Assembly: GCA_030620735.1 (NCBI GenBank)
Contig: JAUXDV010000092.1
Span: forward strand, 1-7,467
Direction of reading: 5' to 3'
DNA length: 7,467 bases
Source: Gammaproteobacteria bacterium
GTDB taxonomy: Bacteria; Pseudomonadota; Gammaproteobacteria; Chromatiales; Chromatiaceae
Part shown: piece after piece, positions 5,676 to 7,467 of the stretch
How positions within the stretch are numbered: position 1 is the stretch's first letter
Layout of the letters: each line of letters starts with the position of its first letter
Translations under genes and position numbers: made by a program
Notes under the pieces: model-generated
Databases searched by the model: none
Seen by the model: only the letters and a program-made list of their open reading frames with translations
What the model was told of the DNA's origin: nothing

Positions 5676-5681
5676 TAAAAT
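5676..5681 (+). promoter_or_regulatory. Candidate -10 box for the ycgN operon
   Basis: TAAAAT lies just before the heptamer array and matches 5 of 6 consensus bases. No good -35 was found at the right distance; TTGCTT at 5664-5669 is too close. If used, the mRNA leader would be about 60 nt and consist almost wholly of the repeat. The remaining 5598-5675 of the ilvD/ycgN divergent gap shows nothing else I can name. Confidence 0.25.
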
Positions 5682-5696
5682 AGTAGCACTAATCTA

Positions 5697-5750
5697 CTTA
5701 AAACTTAAAACTTAAAACCTAAAAACTTAAAACCTCCCCAAACCTCCCTT
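5697..5750 (+). repeat. Tandem CTTAAAA heptamer array forming the ycgN leader
   Basis: Three exact CTTAAAA units (5697-5717) are followed by CCTAAAAA, another CTTAAAA (5726-5732), then CCTCCCC and AAACCTCCCTT directly against the ATG at 5751. This is the longest and most regular copy of the heptamer family in the window. The pyrimidine-rich end resembles the 16S rRNA anti-Shine-Dalgarno itself rather than its complement. Confidence 0.85.
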
Positions 5751-6194
5751 ATGTCTAATCTTGAGCCGGAATTCTGGCGTAACAAATCTCTCAATGAGAT
5801 GAACCGCGATGAGTGGGAAGCGCTTTGTGACGGCTGCGCCAAGTGCTGCCTGCATCGTCTCGAGGACGAGGAGACGCGGGAGATCTATTTCACCAATGTG
5901 CACTGCAGGCTGCTGGAGGTGGAGAGTGGTCAATGCACAGATTACCGCAACCGCTCCAGGCTGGTGTCTGACTGCGTTACCCTGACGGTTGACAACCTCG
6001 ATGATCCCTACTGGCTGCCCTCCACCTGCGCCTACCGGTTGCTGCAGGAGGGAAAAGATCTGCCGCAGTGGCATCCACTGGTTTCGGGCAATACGGAGAG
6101 CGTGATGCGATCCGGCAACAGCATCAAGGGACGCTGTGTGTGTGAAGATGATGCCGATGAGCTGGTGCATCATATTATTACGTGGATGAAATGA
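5751..6194 (+). CDS. ycgN: YcgN family protein (UPF0260), cysteine-cluster protein
   Basis: This complete 147-residue protein closely follows E. coli YcgN, including EFWRNKSLNEMNRDEWEALC near the start and TCAYRLLQEGKDLPQWHPL at 92-110. The CxxCxxCC cluster is at residues 26-33 (CDGCAKCC). Further conserved cysteines are Cys52, Cys62, Cys75 and Cys93. Together these make the YkgJ/UPF0260 zinc or iron chelating domain. It has no signal peptide and is probably cytoplasmic. The biochemical function is not established; the cysteine set suggests bound metal or an Fe-S cluster. The start is fixed by homology to YcgN, although no Shine-Dalgarno precedes it and the leader is a tandem heptamer repeat. 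Its stop overlaps the next gene by four bases, so the two are co-transcribed and likely translationally coupled. Confidence 0.95.
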   Translation: MSNLEPEFWRNKSLNEMNRDEWEALCDGCAKCCLHRLEDEETREIYFTNVHCRLLEVESGQCTDYRNRSRLVSDCVTLTVDNLDDPYWLPSTCAYRLLQEGKDLPQWHPLVSGNTESVMRSGNSIKGRCVCEDDADELVHHIITWMK

Positions 6195-7264
6195 CGAACC
6201 AATCTGCAGCGCCATCGACGCTGATACAGCTGCTGGAGGAGTCCGGCGTCCGCATACGTCTCTATGATATGGGAAGGCGTGTAAAAAAAATAGAGCGCAA
6301 ACAATTTTTACAATTCGAAAATGCCGGGATCAGCTGGCCTGCTCCCCTGATGCGTCAGGCCTGGTTCGGGTTGCTCATGGAGAGTGATGGCGCACAGCAG
6401 GTACAGATCTGGTTTCTGCACCTGCCGCTCGATGAACAGGCAAAACTGGTGCAGCCCTCCCGCGACTATTTCCTGCGGCGCCTGCTCGAGGCGTGGCGCT
6501 ACAATCAACAACAGAGTGACGCCAATCAGCTGCAGGACGCATTGAAAGACAACCCCTGCACATTTAAACCACGGGAAGATCGTCTTGCCGTGTTCCATGC
6601 CAAAGTTTCAGTTGATCTGAACCGGGAGCCGTCACGCTTCTATGCTCATGCCATGGACTACTTCGATGGCAAGCCGGGATGGGACCAGTGGAGTTTCGTC
6701 GGCTACCAGGGAATTGCCGATATTGCAGCCAGGTATGCTCAACATGAAGAGCGTATAGCCGCAGCCCTCCCCCATCTGCCGCCGGAACCTCTCATTGCAC
6801 TGTGCCACTGTCTGGAAAACGAAAAGGTTCCGCACAGCATCGCAACACCACTGGCGCAACTTCTCCGGCAGCAGTTGCAGACTATAAAGCCCGACATCCT
6901 GCAAACCGCCGCGCTGCTGCGGGCGCTCTCCAACAGCAGTGCAACTTCAATCCAGCACTCCGCTTTTGAATCGGTGCTGCAGCATCCAACATTGGCAAGC
7001 GATATAGAAGTGCTCGCTGCAATCTCTGCACGCGCCTGGGAGTTGTTGCAACAACCTGAATTTGCGCGCATGTTTCTGCAAGCGCTCGCCAATGACAGGA
7101 TCGAGCAGCAGGGTTTTGATCAGCTATTGCAAGATTTGCTGTTTATCCCCGGAGTGCGTGATCCTTTGATGAAAACTCTGAGACAATCAGCAAAAAACAG
7201 CGCTGTTGCGAAGCGCTTCGAACAATTCAAAAAGAGCACCGGGGGAAAAGAGAGGTCTGAGTAG
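6191..7264 (+). CDS. DUF3549-family protein, function unknown
   Basis: This 357-residue protein matches what I recall of the DUF3549 family, a conserved gammaproteobacterial group of unknown role. The signature is in the N-terminal third: LIQLLEESGVRIRLYDMGRR (11-30), a QAWFGLL segment at 56-62, and IWFLHLPLDEQAKLVQPSRD (73-92). The remainder is helical, rich in Leu, Ala and Gln, and may form a repeat-like helical stack. There is no signal peptide or membrane segment. ATG 6191 is chosen because it gives the classic 4-base ATGA overlap with the ycgN stop; GTG at 6182 is an in-frame alternative that adds three residues. No strong ribosome site is present, so it probably depends on ycgN translation. 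The stop codon lies in the downstream GAGTAGCGAG repeat, so the last residues (KERSE) may be repeat-derived or poorly conserved. Confidence 0.85.
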   Translation: MTNQSAAPSTLIQLLEESGVRIRLYDMGRRVKKIERKQFLQFENAGISWPAPLMRQAWFGLLMESDGAQQVQIWFLHLPLDEQAKLVQPSRDYFLRRLLEAWRYNQQQSDANQLQDALKDNPCTFKPREDRLAVFHAKVSVDLNREPSRFYAHAMDYFDGKPGWDQWSFVGYQGIADIAARYAQHEERIAAALPHLPPEPLIALCHCLENEKVPHSIATPLAQLLRQQLQTIKPDILQTAALLRALSNSSATSIQHSAFESVLQHPTLASDIEVLAAISARAWELLQQPEFARMFLQALANDRIEQQGFDQLLQDLLFIPGVRDPLMKTLRQSAKNSAVAKRFEQFKKSTGGKERSE

Positions 7265-7400
7265 CGAGTGCTGAGGACTGAGTAGCGAGTGCTGAGGACT
7301 GAGGTAAAAGATAGGGCTGAGTAATGAGTGCTGAGGACTGAGTGACCGCAACCAGCCTCACCACTCAGTCCTCGCTACTCACGTCTCACGACTGAGTCAG
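7257..7400. repeat. GAGTAGCGAGTGCTGAGGACT repeat cluster with inverted copies
   Basis: A 21-bp unit beginning CTGAGTAGCGAG occurs twice in perfect tandem (7257-7277, 7278-7298) and again with two changes at 7317-7337. Inverted copies follow: CACTCAGTCCTC (7362-7373) pairs with GAGGACTGAGTG (7333-7344), and CTCGCTACTCA (7371-7381) pairs with TGAGTAGCGAG. A further 8-bp inverted pair joins 7363-7370 and 7390-7397. The cluster lies where two genes converge, contains both stop codons, and could form strong hairpins that end or protect both transcripts. No transposase is present. Confidence 0.85.
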
Positions 7401-7467
7401 TCCGGACGCCAGTTCCACATAATCGGGTTCATGCGGCTGCAGCCAGCCGTGTCGAATCAGAAAATCG
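7386..7467 (-). CDS. C-terminal end of an unidentified converging gene (partial)
   Basis: An open frame enters from the right edge and ends at TGA (7388-7386). Its 26 residues begin DFLIRHGWLQ and end LASGLTQS. The other frame checked is closed by a stop, and the composition looks like real protein, so a converging gene is likely. The family cannot be named from so little. The final LTQS and the stop are encoded by the repeat cluster, suggesting that the repeat replaced or extended the original end of the gene. Confidence 0.5.
   Translation of the reverse strand, partial: DFLIRHGWLQPHEPDYVELASGLTQS

Noticed and set aside
5697..5735. Telomere-like or eukaryotic CCTAAAA repeat
   Set aside because: The resemblance is superficial; the array is short, degenerate and flanked by plain bacterial genes.
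5727..6215. 162-codon minus-strand open frame opposite ycgN, starting past the ycgN stop
   Set aside because: It covers ycgN almost exactly in antisense and reads into the heptamer repeat; YcgN is clearly the real gene.
7257..7400. CRISPR array
   Set aside because: The units are directly tandem or inverted, without regular unique spacers, and no cas gene is present.

Overview
The window looks like a chromosomal segment of a free-living or symbiotic gammaproteobacterium. The best evidence is IlvD, OxyR and YcgN, which follow the Escherichia coli proteins closely: the OxyR redox cysteines fall at exactly residues 199 and 208, and IlvD begins MPVYRSHTTTHGRN and lacks the extra cysteine of the [2Fe-2S] type. 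The DUF3549-type gene beside ycgN also fits a gammaproteobacterium. The abundance of short intergenic repeats suggests a repeat-rich lineage such as the sulfur-oxidising Chromatiales relatives, but that is inference.

Left part (1-2513). The window opens with the N-terminal 104 residues of a dihydrolipoyl-dehydrogenase-like flavoprotein on the minus strand. Divergent from it is a small secreted ComEA-like helix-hairpin-helix protein, closed by a clear intrinsic terminator. A 95-residue acidic protein of unknown function follows. Next is a type II toxin-antitoxin pair, a FitA-like ribbon-helix-helix antitoxin overlapped by a VapC/FitB-family PIN toxin. Its upstream region carries a perfect 13-bp palindrome and an exact copy of the gonococcal FitAB half-site as I recall it. 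An OsmC-family protein comes last. Nearly all genes here have good ribosome binding sites.

Middle (2514-5575). oxyR is convergent with the OsmC gene, which places a peroxide sensor next to a probable peroxide reductase. Upstream of oxyR on the same strand lies complete ilvD (dihydroxyacid dehydratase, branched-chain amino acid biosynthesis). The 173 bp between them hold a good oxyR promoter, a REP-like hairpin repeat and two inverted copies of a C(C/T)TAAAA heptamer repeat.

Right part (5576-7467). Divergent from ilvD is a two-gene operon: ycgN (UPF0260, cysteine cluster) and a DUF3549-family gene with a 4-base ATGA overlap. A second repeat family of about 140 bp lies between this operon and the 3' end of a converging gene that runs off the window.

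The most notable feature is how the repeats relate to gene edges. Three genes whose starts are fixed by homology (oxyR, ilvD, ycgN) have no Shine-Dalgarno sequence. Each start codon is instead directly preceded by the heptamer repeat in the same sense orientation. Three genes (ilvD, the DUF3549 gene and the last partial gene) have their stop codons inside repeat sequence. No CRISPR array, tRNA, rRNA, transposase or prophage gene was seen, and no stretch over 300 bases lacks a gene.
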